In this document: positions 1 to 12,709 of the stretch, piece after piece | How the letters are laid out: each line of letters starts with the position of its first letter | How positions within the stretch are numbered: position 1 is the stretch's first letter | NCBI GenBank assembly: GCA_036897445.1 | Contig: JAYMTL010000057.1 | Span: 45,416-109,415 of the forward strand | Reading direction: 5' to 3' | Length of the DNA: 64,000 nt | Source: Pelargonium tetragonum | Taxonomy: Eukaryota; Streptophyta; Magnoliopsida; Geraniales; Geraniaceae | The notes under the pieces: generated by a model | Told to the model about the DNA's origin: nothing | Database searches by the model: none | Seen by the model: only the letters and a program-made list of their open reading frames with translations | Program-made: the position numbers and the translations under genes

Positions 1-2641
1 CAGGTCAATACTTTGTATATCACTAGCTTCACGAACTTCCCTTTTTTACTTCAGGGTTGCTTGTGTACTTTCCTTGTTTTCTACACCTACATGCCTCTGC
101 AATTCTTGTTATATAGATCAATACCTCCTTACAAAGCTATCGAGCTTCTTCTGCTAAAGAGATTTTTTAAAATTTGCTAACTTTAGATTAAGAGCCCAGA
201 TGGACCTGAGAGGATCCCTAGTTCTAGCTTTCTTTAGAAATTTTTTGTACTCATTAGCAGAGCCCCTTAAATAATATTAGAGCGTTACTCTAGTTCAAAT
301 CATTTTATATCCCCCAACAAAACTAGTTTACTCACTCCTGTAGTTTTTGAGACGAGGCTCTATGTTTTTATGCTAACCGACGTAAGTATTGCTTTCGTTC
401 TCATTTTCTGGATATTTTATATAAAAAGAGCTACCCAGCTCATATTCAATGAGAGCGTGTCAAGAAACCTCAGTTTTTTTAGGGCTGGACTTTCGTGTTA
501 TGATGTATATTATAAATAATTTAAAGTAGCAGCTCGAAAGTGCTTTCGTGTATATAAGGTAATAGCCCTACTTCCCTAGTAATAAATAGCGGGCTTTCTC
601 TTTCAACACAAGCATTCCCGGTTTTAGTCTTCCTATGAGGGACTTCTACTTAGTACACCTTGCTGAATAAGTATTTTGTCTTCTCTTAACCCATTTTAGC
701 TGAAATTAATTAAAACGGGTACATATGTAACAAAGTAGGAAGGCTTTTAATTATCTAATAACCGGATTACTTCATATTTGCTCAAAGGTAGAACTTGACT
801 CCATTTACTTAAATTCTTAAACAAGAAAGAGTTTCACTTGACTTCTTTTGAGATTTTAGGCATAGCATACCAGATTCCTAACTATACTTATTCTTACTCA
901 TAGCTACACTCTTAGTTATGTTATACCTTTCTGTAGCCCTACTTTGTTAGTCTTCATAGCTGTCTTACTCCTCCGTATCCCTTATTGTTTCTTAATACCT
1001 GGACTTTCTTAGGCTAGCCCTTGAAAAATTCCCAAATAACTCCAACTTAGAATATAGCTACTAAAGCAGAGTTCAAGTCGCATAATATAATAATATAAAG
1101 GAAAACTATAGTGAACACAGAGTACACTAGCACGGGAATGTATAAGTTCTAACCTCCAAGATCCACACTTATCAGGTTAAAGTACATCCCTACTCTTTTT
1201 TTAACCTAGGCGAGAGACTCCTCAATGCCAGCACTACTTCTGGATTATTCGAGCAAAAGTCAAAACAAAGATATTGAACCTAAGGAAAAATCTTTATCAT
1301 TTTATATCTAGATCAAATTCAAGTATAGCAGAATGGGGAGAGGTTATAACCCCTATGGAATTGGGGCTCTTATACCATTTCCTGTATTAAATTTTTTTAC
1401 AATAGCCTAAAAATCTCCTTAACCTGTCAATATAAATCCGAGTCGCTATAGCTAGAAGCTAGAGAATGCAAGCTTTTACTCGGTCAGTAACTGTTAATGA
1501 ACCTCCTTGTAAACAGGTCTGTAAAATAGCGCTTAAAACGCGCAAGTACAAAAAATAGCCTTTTTAAACGCCTTTTTATAATGGACTTAATTAGTCATAC
1601 AAAAGGGTTTTTTGAACTAAGCCGGGTCTTAATCGATATTGACTTTGACTGGAATTCTGGATTCTACCCTATTAGCAGAGCTTGAGTAGTCCAATATATT
1701 TCTAGAGATTAAGAGGAGAAACATAAATTTCTTTTAGTCTGCAGCCTAGGATACAAAATAAGTTGCGCCTAAAGAAGAAGCTTTCCTGAGTATGAGGTCT
1801 ACTTATCTGCCTGTATATTTTATTTTACAACTGAAGGGGTTTCAATTCTTTTTATACTATAGGAATTCCCTTAAATTACTTATATTCATACTGACTTGCC
1901 TTAAAACGGGTTACGACTGTTCTGTATTTTCTAAAATAGGATTTTTATAGCTGGGTTATGCTTTCCACCGAACCTTTCATATTAGAGGGGAAGAAAGCTT
2001 CTCTTAATCAGTATATGATATGAGAATTAAGAGGCGTTCTATATTACTTTATAATACCAAACAGTAATTCTTAGAGGCGCTCCGTAATATAACGCAAAAC
2101 TTGTGTTTTTATTCTTTTAGTAAAAAAAAAAGGAACAAATCGCCTGTCATAATATTATATAAACAGGGGTTTACAGTAGCACAAGTAATTAGGAAAGATA
2201 TTCATTTTCAACGGGTTCCCTACGGAGAGCCCTCTGTCTCAAACAGGGTGGGTGTCCTTATAATACTTGTAGTTTACTTTAGATTTTTAAATCTAGTTAT
2301 AGGCTAAATTTCTTGCAGGAATATTCCTTTTGATTAGGAAACTTCAAACCCTATTGCAATTTACCTCTCAAAATACTGGAACACTAAATTTAAGACTAAT
2401 ACAACAGCTAAGAAGGGCGGGAATACACTAGGAATCCAAACTTTTTCTAAAAGGATTAACACCACATATAAGTTTCTTTAAGTAAACTTAATTTGGAAAT
2501 AAGATATCTTATAGTTTATAACCCTGCGGTATCGAGTACTAAGGAGCTACTATCGCACTGGCAAAACCCTAGCCCAATTCTCAAATATTCCCAATAAAGC
2601 TAGTAAAACAATACAGTATAGAGTAAAAAGGAAAGGCAGTA

Positions 2642-2666
2642 CTAAATTTTCTTAAAGAAAATTTAG
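2642..2666. repeat. Near-perfect AT-rich palindrome
   Basis: CTAAATTTTCTT 2642-2653 and AAGAAAATTTAG 2655-2666 are exact reverse complements separated by one base. Low complexity makes this less surprising than a mixed-base palindrome. Confidence 0.85.
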
Positions 2667-2830
2667 CCTTGTGTGAAGAGATTCTCTATAAATTATTAAG
2701 TAGCTGATAGACCTTAAGACGGGAATCGCTTAGATAGAAACCGACACTTTAGTATAGAAGTATAGACTCTTATTATTAATAGAATAGAGTAATGTACTTA
2801 CTCTCAGCATTCGACGTCAAAAAGCTTAAT

Positions 2831-2846
2831 TTGAGGGTTCAAGTCC
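2831..2846 (+). pseudogene. T-arm fragment, trnG-like
   Basis: The 16 bases TTGAGGGTTCAAGTCC match the T-arm region of plant mitochondrial trnG-GCC as I remember it. The sequence departs on both sides: the 3' T-stem half and the acceptor are wrong, and no D arm is recognisable upstream. The match is short, so chance remains possible. Confidence 0.28.
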
Positions 2847-4599
2847 TAAAACTTTCTTTTGATACCAGAATTATACTAAATTAATAACACCCGGAGCTTG
2901 TTGAAATAGCTTTATGTCTTTCGAAATAAGGATCCCTTTTGCTTGGATAGTGCCGGTCAAAGGAGTTTCTTTTCTAAAACTAAATAACTTAGAAATTTGA
3001 ACCATTGGACATCCTTAGAAATATCTTAGAAAGCTCTACTAAACGCTTATTTAGGATCTCCCTTTTTAGTTAAGCTTACAAGGGTTTGAACCAATAACAT
3101 TCTTGTGAAGGGCTCCTTGCTCTATCTTTTGCGAGATACACTTCCTCGCTTTTAATTGCCAAACGACATGTCTTAGCTATTTGACCAGCAAATAGGGAAT
3201 TCTACTACATCTAATTAAGAAACTAACCGTTCTATTTAAGTGATTCTATACTCTAAAGTCCTTTTTGCAAGCTGGGTGCTTAATGTACCCACTTATCCGT
3301 TATTTAGTAGTTAAAATTGAATACCTTTTTGTCATGAAATAAAAAGAGCATTTCCCTTTATCATTATGAGACCCTGTTAGTATAGTAGCTTGGCTTAATA
3401 AGAAGTATTCACTTTCTCTAAAAGAAAATAGAGGACACAAAGAGGGAAACCCACCTAATTTGACTTACGCACTGTTTATTCTTCCAGCGATTACCAAAAA
3501 GTATAAGTTCTCCTGGGATCTCCTTGTCGGAACAGAATTTAGACGGACGTTCTATTCTCTTGACCTGTTCCCTATTAAATCTAGATAGTCCTTTCTAAGA
3601 AGTTAGTAACAGGTATTTACGTATTTTTTAGCTCGACTAGACAACCGTACCGGCTTTACTTCGTGCTCTAAAAGGTTTCCTTTTGAATGAAAAAGCCGGA
3701 TTTAATGCGGATATATCTGTTAAGTACTTGAAGTAGTTGGTGTAATATGTATCTAATGAACGACAATTTTGATAATAGTAATAGGATAACCTCCGCGTGG
3801 ATACATACGGACAAGGTTAAAAAGTCTAATATGAAGAAAACGCCTTGGATTTTTCATTGGCGTCCCTTTTTTGTAGGAAATCAAAAGAGTTTATTCTAAC
3901 TCTCCTTATTATAACAGAAGCAAACTCGCATCCATTAAATAGGTTACGAAACACTGCGTTGTACCTATCTAGAACACTTCACTTTTTTTATCGGCCGGCC
4001 ACCAGAAAACAAAGTTATATGAGTCCCTCCCGAGTAAGGCCTTACCCGGGAATAGTAAAGGATCCTTCCTATTATATTTCCTGCTTTTTAAATTCGGAAT
4101 TCAACTTTAAATCTTGGAGTATAAGTTTTAAGGAGAACCTAGTCTAATTGGACAGCCTCCACTTTTTGTTTAGGGATATAACCATGTTATAAAAAAATTT
4201 CGTAATGGAATCCTGTTACTACCAAGTATAAAAATGAAACCTTTATTACTTTTAAAGCTATTCACTTCTATGAGTATGAGAAGAAGAGTCCTTTTATTTT
4301 AGAGGTATACGCTGCCCCTATCCGGATTATAAAGAGATTCCCTGCCCTGCTTTATTTCGTATTACTTTGTTGTGCTAAGAGTACTTAGTGTTAAAAAGAG
4401 TTAGTAATTACTCTCGAGTAATGAATACAAGTAAGAGTCCTTAAACACAAGAGTTTCGAGATTCTTATAGCAGCGTCAGTTTAGTATACTTAATTATTCA
4501 GAAAAGCAGTACAAGTATTTAGTTACCTATATTAGACTCTGACCTCGGGGCTCCTGTAAATTACAAGTTTTAGTACATACCTAACTAGACTCTTGTATA

Positions 4600-4620
4600 A
4601 AACCCCAAGATTCGGGGTTT
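4600..4620. other. Hairpin, 7 bp, GC core
   Basis: AAACCCC 4600-4606 pairs with GGGGTTT 4614-4620 around a seven-base loop. It has a terminator-like shape, but there is no gene beside it. Confidence 0.6.
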
Positions 4621-7600
4621 CCGTTTCATAGTGGCTCTATTTTGACTCCCAAGGGTTTTCTTGATATTAAGGGTTAGTCGACTCCGGGTATCTTGACTTA
4701 ATAAACATTAAGAATTTTCCCGTTTAGTAAAACCCCTGGGAATCCTTGTACATCCTTGGTAAATCAAGGTAAACAAAAGTTAACAAAAACTCTGTCTAGT
4801 TTAGTTAACTGGATTTCTTTTTCTATATGGGGTATAAACTTTTGGAGGGCCCCCGCCCCTTCTTTTAGACTTAAAGAAAATTACTAAAGCATTTGATACC
4901 TTACCAAGAAGGAGCTTGGAGTTAGACCCTTAGAAGTGAAAGGAACATAAACTATAAATATTATGAGTGAGAGGTCATAAAGTGGATCATCCATTACTTA
5001 TAACTTATAATAGAGTTGATAAACATAAGCGGATTTTTATCATCAAGAGTACCCTATTTATTTAAGCCAAAGCTTTAGTAGTTTGGGCAGAGCTCACTAG
5101 AAACTTTTATCCTTTTGAATTCGCACAACTGTCACTTGTTTATATTCCCTAAAAGTCAAACTTGTTTACCCAAAGCACCCCCAGGTTCTACACTCCTCAG
5201 TACTAGAATTAATGTCCGGTTAACCAAGGACTCTCTTCATCAGAGCTTTCAATGCAAAATAAGGAGCGCAACCCAAGCGCGGCTCAATCTAGTAATAAAT
5301 AATAATAAAGGGTACTATACATCCTTTAGACTTGACAAATCCCTTTTTAGTCTATAAGCTAGCCTTCTCTGGACGTGTATCCGTGAATAGGAATGAGCGC
5401 CCCCGTTTTATGAACTATTATATGCTAATATAATTGATTGAAGCCCTGGTAGTATAAGGGAATACGGCAAAGATAAAACGCTCCCTCAGTGCCTAACTTT
5501 AATAGAACTCTTAGACATTTTTGACTTTAGTTAAATAAGCGACCCTTTTAGAATTTTAAAAGAATTTTTTGTCTGCATTTAACAAAAAGGAAGGGTCGAG
5601 TCCCATGGCACAAGTTTATGATACCTTATAAAAGGAATTTCTCAAGTAAGACTTAAGACTATAATTACTTTGCCGGAGAGTCTAAAAAAAGGAACGCTAT
5701 AAAGATATAAGTAAAGCCCTTTTTTATTTATCCTAGTATAAAGTATAAAACTGCTACGTGAGGCCGGGCCTAGAAAATGTGGTTAAGTAGTTGTTTGGTT
5801 TAAAGTTAAATACCAATAAAAGTTTTAGTGCATTCTTATTGAGAGTTAGTATATCGTAATATATTATGTAAATTTACTCAGGTTTTGCTATCTATTTTTA
5901 ATTATTCAGTACACTAAAGTTAAGATAAGAATCTTAAACTTACTTGATACTTATTGTCTTTTTTTTGTCTAATATGAGTTTCAAAGTTTGTATATGAAAG
6001 TCAAAGATAATTTTTAGTATAGTAGCAACTCCTTACGAGTTTATAAGTCATATGTATTATGAAACTAGTCATAATATGCCAGTATAAAAAGAAAATCTTC
6101 CCCAATCCAGAGATAGAAAATCCCAAGCCAAGTTCAAGTAGATATGTGCCGTGACCTTCGTCAAGTAAAACCTGTATCTGTTGGACCTGAAAAGCTCCCT
6201 TTTGATAGAGATTTAGTTGCGAGATTTGTTCTGTAGAGGTTTCATTTCATAGGATGCCTTTCTTAAATTTCTGGTCAAGCTTGACATTTCTATAGTATAA
6301 AGAGGAGATAGAAGATCTAACAACGAAAAAAACTTCTGTCATTTTTAATCTTAAGCTTAAAGCAGAGACAATTTAAATAAAAAAAATATTCGTGACTTTT
6401 AGAAAAGCTGCAAGTGAGGCACAAACTCTTTTGTTTTTTTGGTTTATTTAGAAGTCTATATCGTAAGAGTGCACCTAACTTTAAGGAGTTCTCCCACAAA
6501 AAGACACTTAAAACTATACTTACTCCGCTTTGTAAGAGGAAGCCCTACTCCTCGAATCTATCAATTCAGTATTGTACTTAATTAAAAGTAAGAAGATTTT
6601 AGTAAATAAAAATGCTCCGTAAAAATTACAAAATATCAAGAAAGATTTATTTTATACTATATATACTATAGAGGTTTTTTATTAGGGAGCTCCTTTATAC
6701 TAAAAGGGGAAAGAAAGCTTATAGGAAGAGATTGACTCTAAAATTAGGACTGGTATTTACTCAAAAAGCGTCGCAAGCGTATCAAATTTTCTGTTACATC
6801 TATTATTCAATATCTATTATATATAAATCGCGTTATATCTTTACTAGTATTAGACTAGCCGAGATGTAACCTTAGTTTTTAGAATATAGTAATAGTCAGG
6901 TCCCTTAACTGGAAATAGAAGCTTCGAAAAAGTGGAAGTAGCTCCAGTAGGGCCCCTCTTCATTCAAGAGAGTTCTTTCTAAAAGGCTTTAATTTGATTA
7001 AATTAATAGGAAATCGGGTAAGCAGCTTGTATACCCCCCAAAATCCTAGTGAAAGCTCTTTAACTTTAAAAAGCGAATAAAATAAATAAGACACGGGTTC
7101 CTTCGATATAATATAACAGCTTCTTAAAAAAATAGAGAACTCATTTTATTTGTACTTTAGATATTACCTAATTTAGTACGAAAAGAAACACGGAACTTTC
7201 AGTAAAAGATATGGAATAGAGAAATCCTTAAGTCTCAAGTTACCTCCCCTTTCTATTTAGGTTAGGGATTAATGCTTAATTTTACAAAAAAGGATTTGTG
7301 TTGTACTCTATTAATTTGTAAGATTAACTACTATGAACACTTTCTATTTCAAGGCCCGAATTCAATTCTATCCTGACTTGACTATTGTAGAATGGGCTCT
7401 TCTTCCTACTTCAAGGGGATTTGAACCTATGAATCTTCGTGCATCGAAATCGCGACGTAACACAGAGTTCTCGAGTTTCAACCAGGGAAATAGCTGATAT
7501 CTATCTTTCCTATCCTTTTACTTGCTTTCAGGTAGAGGTTTCAGAGAAGAGATAAGTCCTGGATTTCTTAACTAGGAAATAACACATTTTTTATTAAGTG

Positions 7601-9105
7601 AATATAAAAACTCAAAGGGGAATAAATTCTTATTTTTAGTTCTGGAATACTCCGTCATTAGACTTCAAGGAAAAGGCCATGATCATCCCTATTATATAGT
7701 AATAGATAAGGGTTCGGCAAACCTCGTTTCGGCCCTAAGCTTCCTGAGATTCCATTTTTGAAAATTCTTTCTTAGTTTGCGCTCTTGATATACAGAGAAA
7801 CTCTTACCCGTTAGTTCGCCAGCGCTTTGGTATTATATGAAATGAATTTAAAGAATAGGATATCCGGGAACTTTCGAAAGCCTAGATCAATTAAGTAAAC
7901 CCTTAGTTAGTAAGAGATGTACAATCAAAAGTACTTTCGTTAACCTGCGTCTTATTTATTCTTATACTACTCGGTAAAGTGGGATAAAAAAAACTAAGAA
8001 CTTCCTTTTTAAGGGCAAGCAGTCCTCCACTAAGTCGAAATATAATACGAGAGCCCTCCAAGTACTGTACATCAGTATCCGCTTTTATATCTATCGAGCC
8101 TTTAGATCTGCTTTTGACTCCTTATATTGTAATAATCTTTATCCGGCCAGTACCCTCAGTTTTCTCGATTAAGGTAAAGTGGCTACCAATTATAAGGTTA
8201 TTAACTACGCGAGTTCTAACTATATCCCGGATGTTAGAAATTTGTTGGGTAGGATATTATCCTGCAGCTCTGGTTATATACTAAATCCCCTGGAAATCTT
8301 GTAACAATTACAAAAAAGAGCTTTTCCGGCATGCATTATAAAAGGATCTCTAAACCATACAAAGGCGACATTGTACTTTTTTTAGATACTCGAGATACAA
8401 AAATTCTACTTGCACAAAGAATATAAGAAACTATCCGTAAAGTTTGACTTATCCCTAGGGTATCAAAGGCGCAAACCCTTCCATGACCTTTTTAACAATG
8501 GAAATGATGATAAAAATTTCCCCCTCAATTCTTGATTAAATTACGAGTCATATTACTCAAAAGTTCTTACTTTTTAGTAGAAATTAAGTAATATAGGGTA
8601 GTGTCAATGACAAAAACTTATATCAACTTCTTTTTACAGGAGTGCCTTAACAAACTTCGAGTATTTACTGCTCCTAACTCTTTTGTAATTATTTATAGTA
8701 CCAAAACAGATACAAAGATTTCTATATACAACCCCCTTTATTACGAGCTAGATATGGGATTTCTATTAGGCACGAGGTTTTGGCTCTATTATAAAAAAGA
8801 CTTTAATATAAAAAGGGAGTCAGTTGCTTGCAGATCTAAGAAATCCAATGAAAAGCATATGAGAAAAGGAGCTCATCAGGTTTAGTACTATATCCAGGCT
8901 CTTTTCGGGTATTTTAAGATACAAGGTAAATTAAAGTAGAATTTGAATTACCAGTATTACTCATAAATAAAGGAACACTCCTGGGCTGGTTAATAAGCCT
9001 AAACGCTCTCTCTAATTCGAACAGGAACAAATGGGTCCTAAAACGGAACTCTCCACTCGATTCGAACCTCTGAAATAGAGGCTAAAACACTACCAAAAGG
9101 ACTGC

Positions 9106-9195
9106 CTGAGCATGCGACTGGAACCCGCGCACTTCGACTTTTCGGCTCCGTAACCCATTGCACTTGCACGGAGCAATGCCGTTTCACAAGCTCAG
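9106..9195 (-). other. Multi-hairpin element resembling a long-arm tRNA
   Basis: Three nested stems are visible. An outer six-pair stem joins CTGAGC 9106-9111 with GCTCAG 9190-9195. A seven-pair GC-rich hairpin joins 9145-9151 with 9168-9174 around a 16-base loop. A four-pair stem TGCG/CGCA (9113-9116/9128-9131) encloses, on the minus strand, a GGGTTCCAGT loop like a tRNA T loop. At 90 nt it has the size of a class II tRNA, but no normal anticodon arm fits. It could be a degraded Ser- or Leu-type tRNA or another structured RNA. Confidence 0.45.
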
Positions 9196-9206
9196 TCGTA
9201 GCAAGA

Positions 9207-9229
9207 CCTGAATTTGGCTAAGATTCAGG
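9207..9229. other. Hairpin, 7 bp
   Basis: CCTGAAT 9207-9213 pairs with ATTCAGG 9223-9229 around a nine-base loop. It lies 11 bases beyond the multi-hairpin element, so the two may form one structured region. No T tract follows, so a bacterial-style terminator is unlikely. Confidence 0.6.
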
Positions 9230-9433
9230 CAAGGGTACGCTGCATAGTTTTCCCTGGGGTCTATCGGGGAAGTTCCTCTTGCGAGAGAGAAGATAGCTAA
9301 AGGGATACAGAATTAGAAACTAGAAATAGAGTAAAAGCTAATGACATTCATTGTTACACTTAGGCACTGAAAGAAGTTCTAGCTCTGAGACTATAAAGAA
9401 ACAAGAAAACTGAGATCTTGGCTGTGGATATAA

Positions 9434-9470
9434 GGATAACAAGACTTGAACCTACGGTCATAAGCCTAAA
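9434..9470 (-). pseudogene. 3' half of a tRNA, trnK- or trnfM-like
   Basis: On the minus strand the T arm reads GTAGG, loop TTCAAGT, CTTGT. All five pairs form if G-U is allowed. It is preceded by AGGCTTATGACC, which resembles the anticodon arms of mitochondrial trnfM or trnK. As in the trnI remnant, the stretch between the anticodon arm and the T arm is short by roughly eight to nine bases. The following TTATCC resembles a trnK 3' end with C-to-T changes. I cannot find a matching D arm upstream. Confidence 0.35.
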
Positions 9471-9931
9471 GAAAAAAAGATCGAACGAGTTCCCTTTATT
9501 TAAAATTTTCGGATAAAAGGCAGCAAAGTGGTACAGGCTTTTTAATAAGACAAGCATTGTAGAGAGCCCTCTTTTGCAAAGTCTTTAGGAATTTCCTGTA
9601 AGTAGGAGTAGGGTATCCGAGATAAAGCTAAGGTTTGGCTTAAGTTACCGAGAGTTAAATAGATTGCAATATATAAAGAAAAAACGGGAATACCAAAGGC
9701 ATAAAATGAGGGTTTAAAGAAAAGGGTCACCCCTTCAGCTGCTGCGTTAATTCGTGAAAAAGAAATGCCCGAACTTACAATACAAGCTCTTTTTGTCGGA
9801 TTTCTCATGGAAAAGCAAGATTTAGTACTAACTAAAAATCGCTTATTATATAGCGTAAATTGTAAATGTTACACCCTTTCTAGTAAACTTTGTGTGCTAA
9901 ACTTCGTTAGGTAAGCTGTCTATAATTTTAA

Positions 9932-9989
9932 GCTTTAAAAAACTCGTTATAAACTCCTTTATAGGATACTTTTATAACGAGTTTAAAGC
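9932..9989. repeat. Long stem-loop, 19 paired bases
   Basis: Arms 9942-9953 and 9971-9982 pair perfectly over 12 bp (ACTCGTTATAAA). After a three-A bulge at 9939-9941, 9932-9938 pairs with 9983-9989 for seven more. The loop is 17 bases. It is the strongest hairpin I found. Plant mitochondrial transcripts often end at stem-loops, but no gene lies upstream, so this role is only a guess. Confidence 0.85.
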
Positions 9990-10074
9990 CTTGCCTTGGA
10001 TATTTTAGGTACTTGTAAAGGCTCCGTATAATTTTCTCTATTCTACAATTCATATTACTTGCCGTGAAAGGTAT

Positions 10075-10117
10075 GAAATTCTCCTTGATAGAGCGGGAGG
10101 ACTCTTACAAGAATTTC
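10075..10117. other. Stem-loop around a D-arm-like loop
   Basis: GAAATTCT 10075-10082 pairs with AGAATTTC 10110-10117 over eight bases. The 27-base loop contains TTGATAGAGCGGG, which resembles a tRNA D arm. The stem could serve as a decayed acceptor, but there is room only for one arm. Confidence 0.4.
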
Positions 10118-10641
10118 TTAGAAAGTGTTTTTACAAATTAGAACTCCTGTAGTATCCCTGGGGTTTTCGGTTAACAAAGGCCTAGAAAGATAAGAGTTGC
10201 AGCTTCTGAGTGAGTTAGGAATTAAAGTCCATAAAAGCGCTAGAATCCTAGGAATCCTTTGCAGGCTAGCCAGTTTGGGGTGTTTGAGGTCCTTTTTGTA
10301 AGCAATGCTTAACTATTTCTTTCCCTGGGATTTCAAGCTTTTGCTAAAGTCGTTTGGGGGAATTCTTAACGGGTTAGTAACTAAGGGGTTTCTCTTAAAT
10401 GTTGTATTTAGGAAGTTTCTAGCTGCTAAGAAGAGCCTAGGTTTCGTTTTTAAGGAGGTTATGCAGATACAGAACCTAACCCCCAGGGTTACAGGTTAAA
10501 GAGCTTGAAACTAAAGTATACCCATAGAGCTGCCTGTGTTTTTAGGACAGGGTTATTTTACATTTTTTGAACTTTATACTGGGGTTTTTAAGAAACATTT
10601 TTAGGGTTATAAGATTTAAGGCAGGAAGTAAGATTATGAAT

Positions 10642-10672
10642 AAGTAAGTCAATCAGAAGTGGATGCTGGCTA
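10642..10672 (+). repeat. 31-nt dispersed repeat, copy 1
   Basis: This 31-base sequence recurs in the same orientation at 28696-28726 with one A/G difference, and the similarity stops at both ends. It contains AGTCAATCAG followed by GTGGATGCTGGCT. The right half loosely recalls the start of SSU rRNA (GAGTTTGATCCTGGCT), which in plant mitochondria follows an AGTCAA. It may therefore be an rrn18 5'-end relic, but the flanks do not continue the match. Confidence 0.8.
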
Positions 10673-11129
10673 TTCCCGATTCTGGGTACATAGATAAAAT
10701 TGTTAGTATTTTCCGAAGTCTTTGTCTTAATATAAACCCTTATTCGCTTTACAAGTTTTAGATTATTTGAAACGAAGTCCTTATGAGGAATTCATAACAA
10801 AAGGGTGAAATCTTATAGACCTTTGAAAGCCTTTCTCCTATCCTATAAGGAATTCCCGAAAGCTGTAGTGGTACTCAAAAAACAAGGATCAAGAAATCTA
10901 TGCATACTGCTTTGATCTGAAAAGAGACTCATGATAAAGAAAAAAGATTTTATATGTGTATTCCTAGAATTTTAAGAAAAACTTCCTTATTAAACCCCTT
11001 TTAGAAAGATATAAGCTAGGCCTGCCTGGGCTGCATTTGACTGCATGACATAAACATTCAAACTTTTTGAACTACTAGGGTTCTCACTTTACTACAAAAA
11101 ATGAGTCCTTCATCTGGTCGTTATATACT

Positions 11130-12330
11130 TAGACTGTAAATTAACCTCTTACTTTGTTTTAGTATCCCTTGTTTCAAACTCTTCATAGCTATACTCATAG
11201 TCTTTGGTAATACCTGTACTCTTACTCCTCATATCCATACCCCGTACTTGTATTCTGCAGCTTATTGTTGTATTCCTTGTACTAGTTGTCTTGCTTTCTA
11301 GATAGCCTTACTCCTTTTGATAGGATTTGTCTTGATTGTCTATTTTGTCTTACCCTTGTAGCTTAGTTGTTATAGGAGTAAGCCTTGTAAAAAGTCTTAA
11401 TAAGTTCTAGATAGTAATAAGTAGTTCCTCATAGTAATGAAGTTAGTCTTAATATAGGTGGTATTTAGGAAGGAATTGGCTGGAGATATCTTAATAGGAA
11501 AATCGGTAATAAGATATAGGAGTTATAGTAAATAGTAAAGGGTCTTTAAAGATTTTTCTAATTTTAGATATTGCAAAGTCAGGGGTTCTATGTTCTTTTG
11601 AAGTCTAAAGGGAAACCTTACGGGTATTTTCCTTAGGATCACAAGGAATTTTCTAACTCTAAAACTAATTTGAATTTATGCTTAAAAAAATAAGGATATA
11701 TAGATAGGTTTATATCTTTCTTAGTCTTTCTATCTTCTAAGGCCCTATCCTCCTTAGCGATAAAAACAAATAAATAAGAGGAATACCCCCCTTGCGAATA
11801 CAACTCCTATACTATCTAGAAGTATCCTTAAACCGTCTATTCCAACTAATACAATTAGAAACTACTACTATATTATGTTTAGGGGAGGAGCCCCCAGTCG
11901 GGTATAACACTTAACCTATATACTATTAAGCGGACTCTTTTTCGAGTAACCACAAGGAACAGAACAAAAGGAATACCCTTTAAGAAGACAACTAGAATAC
12001 TCTCTACGACACTATATAATACAGGGAATAGAAAGAGTAAGAGCATACCGTAGGTTTACCGTAAGACAAGGAATAACATTCCAGCTGCAAAGAGTATGGG
12101 TACAAAGATTACAGGTATAGCCAAAAGGAAAGGTATATCTCTGAAGAGTAAAGTTCATAAATGAGGTATTAAAAAAGAGGTGCGAAGGTAAAAGGTTTAA
12201 CAGGAGTTTTCAAGACAGCTAGTAACCTAGGAGTACTGCTAATAAATAAGAAGGTTACAGCTCTGAAGAGTTTTACAAAAATACAGAGTCAGAGTTTAGC
12301 CGTTTAAGAGGTATTAAGACTAAGTAAAGA
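11130..12330. repeat. Decayed foldback of pyrimidine- and purine-rich arms
   Basis: 11130-11400 is pyrimidine-rich with words such as CTTACTCCTCATA. 11980-12330 is purine-rich with complementary words. The clearest pairing is 11203-11218 against 12110-12125, complementary at 14 of 16 positions. Words like AGCTCTGAAGAG recur in the purine arm and in similar tracts at 21.35 and 39.07 kb. No coding frame is seen. Confidence 0.4.
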
Positions 12331-12692
12331 AGGTCCTGTTCTGCTCGTTTTAGTCTTTTTATTGATTTTGCATATAAGGCTCTCAACCTTTTTATAAGAG
12401 CAAAAAGTATATACCTTAATAACTATCTATTCTATAGCTAACTAATAAGAAAGATAAGTAGTATACACCCATGTAAGACTACTCTTACTATGGATACTAT
12501 ATAGAATAGATAAGTACAATATCTCCTACCTAGACTAGAATAAAGGAATTAATTTAAAAGGGTTTTCTAGTTACAGCAAGCTTAGGGTACAATAAGGAGG
12601 GAGGGAATCTTATCCGTTTTTAGAAAGAAGTAATTTGAGGATTTTGAGTACAAGGCCTATCCTTTTGGGGTTTCCCTAACTCAGTAACTAGA

Positions 12693-12709
12693 GCAAGCTA
12701 GAAGCTTGC
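12693..12709. other. Tight hairpin, 7 bp, 3-base loop
   Basis: GCAAGCT 12693-12699 pairs with AGCTTGC 12703-12709 around AGA. No neighbouring gene. Confidence 0.6.

Larger units (their letters stand above)
1..9105. other. Non-coding region
   Basis: I see no gene here. The longest open frames, near 3845-4147 and 8601-8885, are chance-sized and unrecognised. The region holds the palindrome at 2642, the hairpin at 4600, a trnG-like scrap at 2831, and T-loop motifs on the minus strand at 3085 and 7419. Confidence 0.7.

Noticed and set aside
3845-4147. 100-codon open frame (+), the longest in the window
   Set aside because: No recognisable domain, and it opens with TTG, not ATG. At this base composition a longest frame of about 100-125 codons is expected by chance over six frames.
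8601-8885. 94-codon open frame (+) beginning GTG with an ATG two codons later
   Set aside because: Chance-sized, with no family match. A plant mitochondrial chimeric ORF is conceivable, but I see no piece of a known mitochondrial gene in it.
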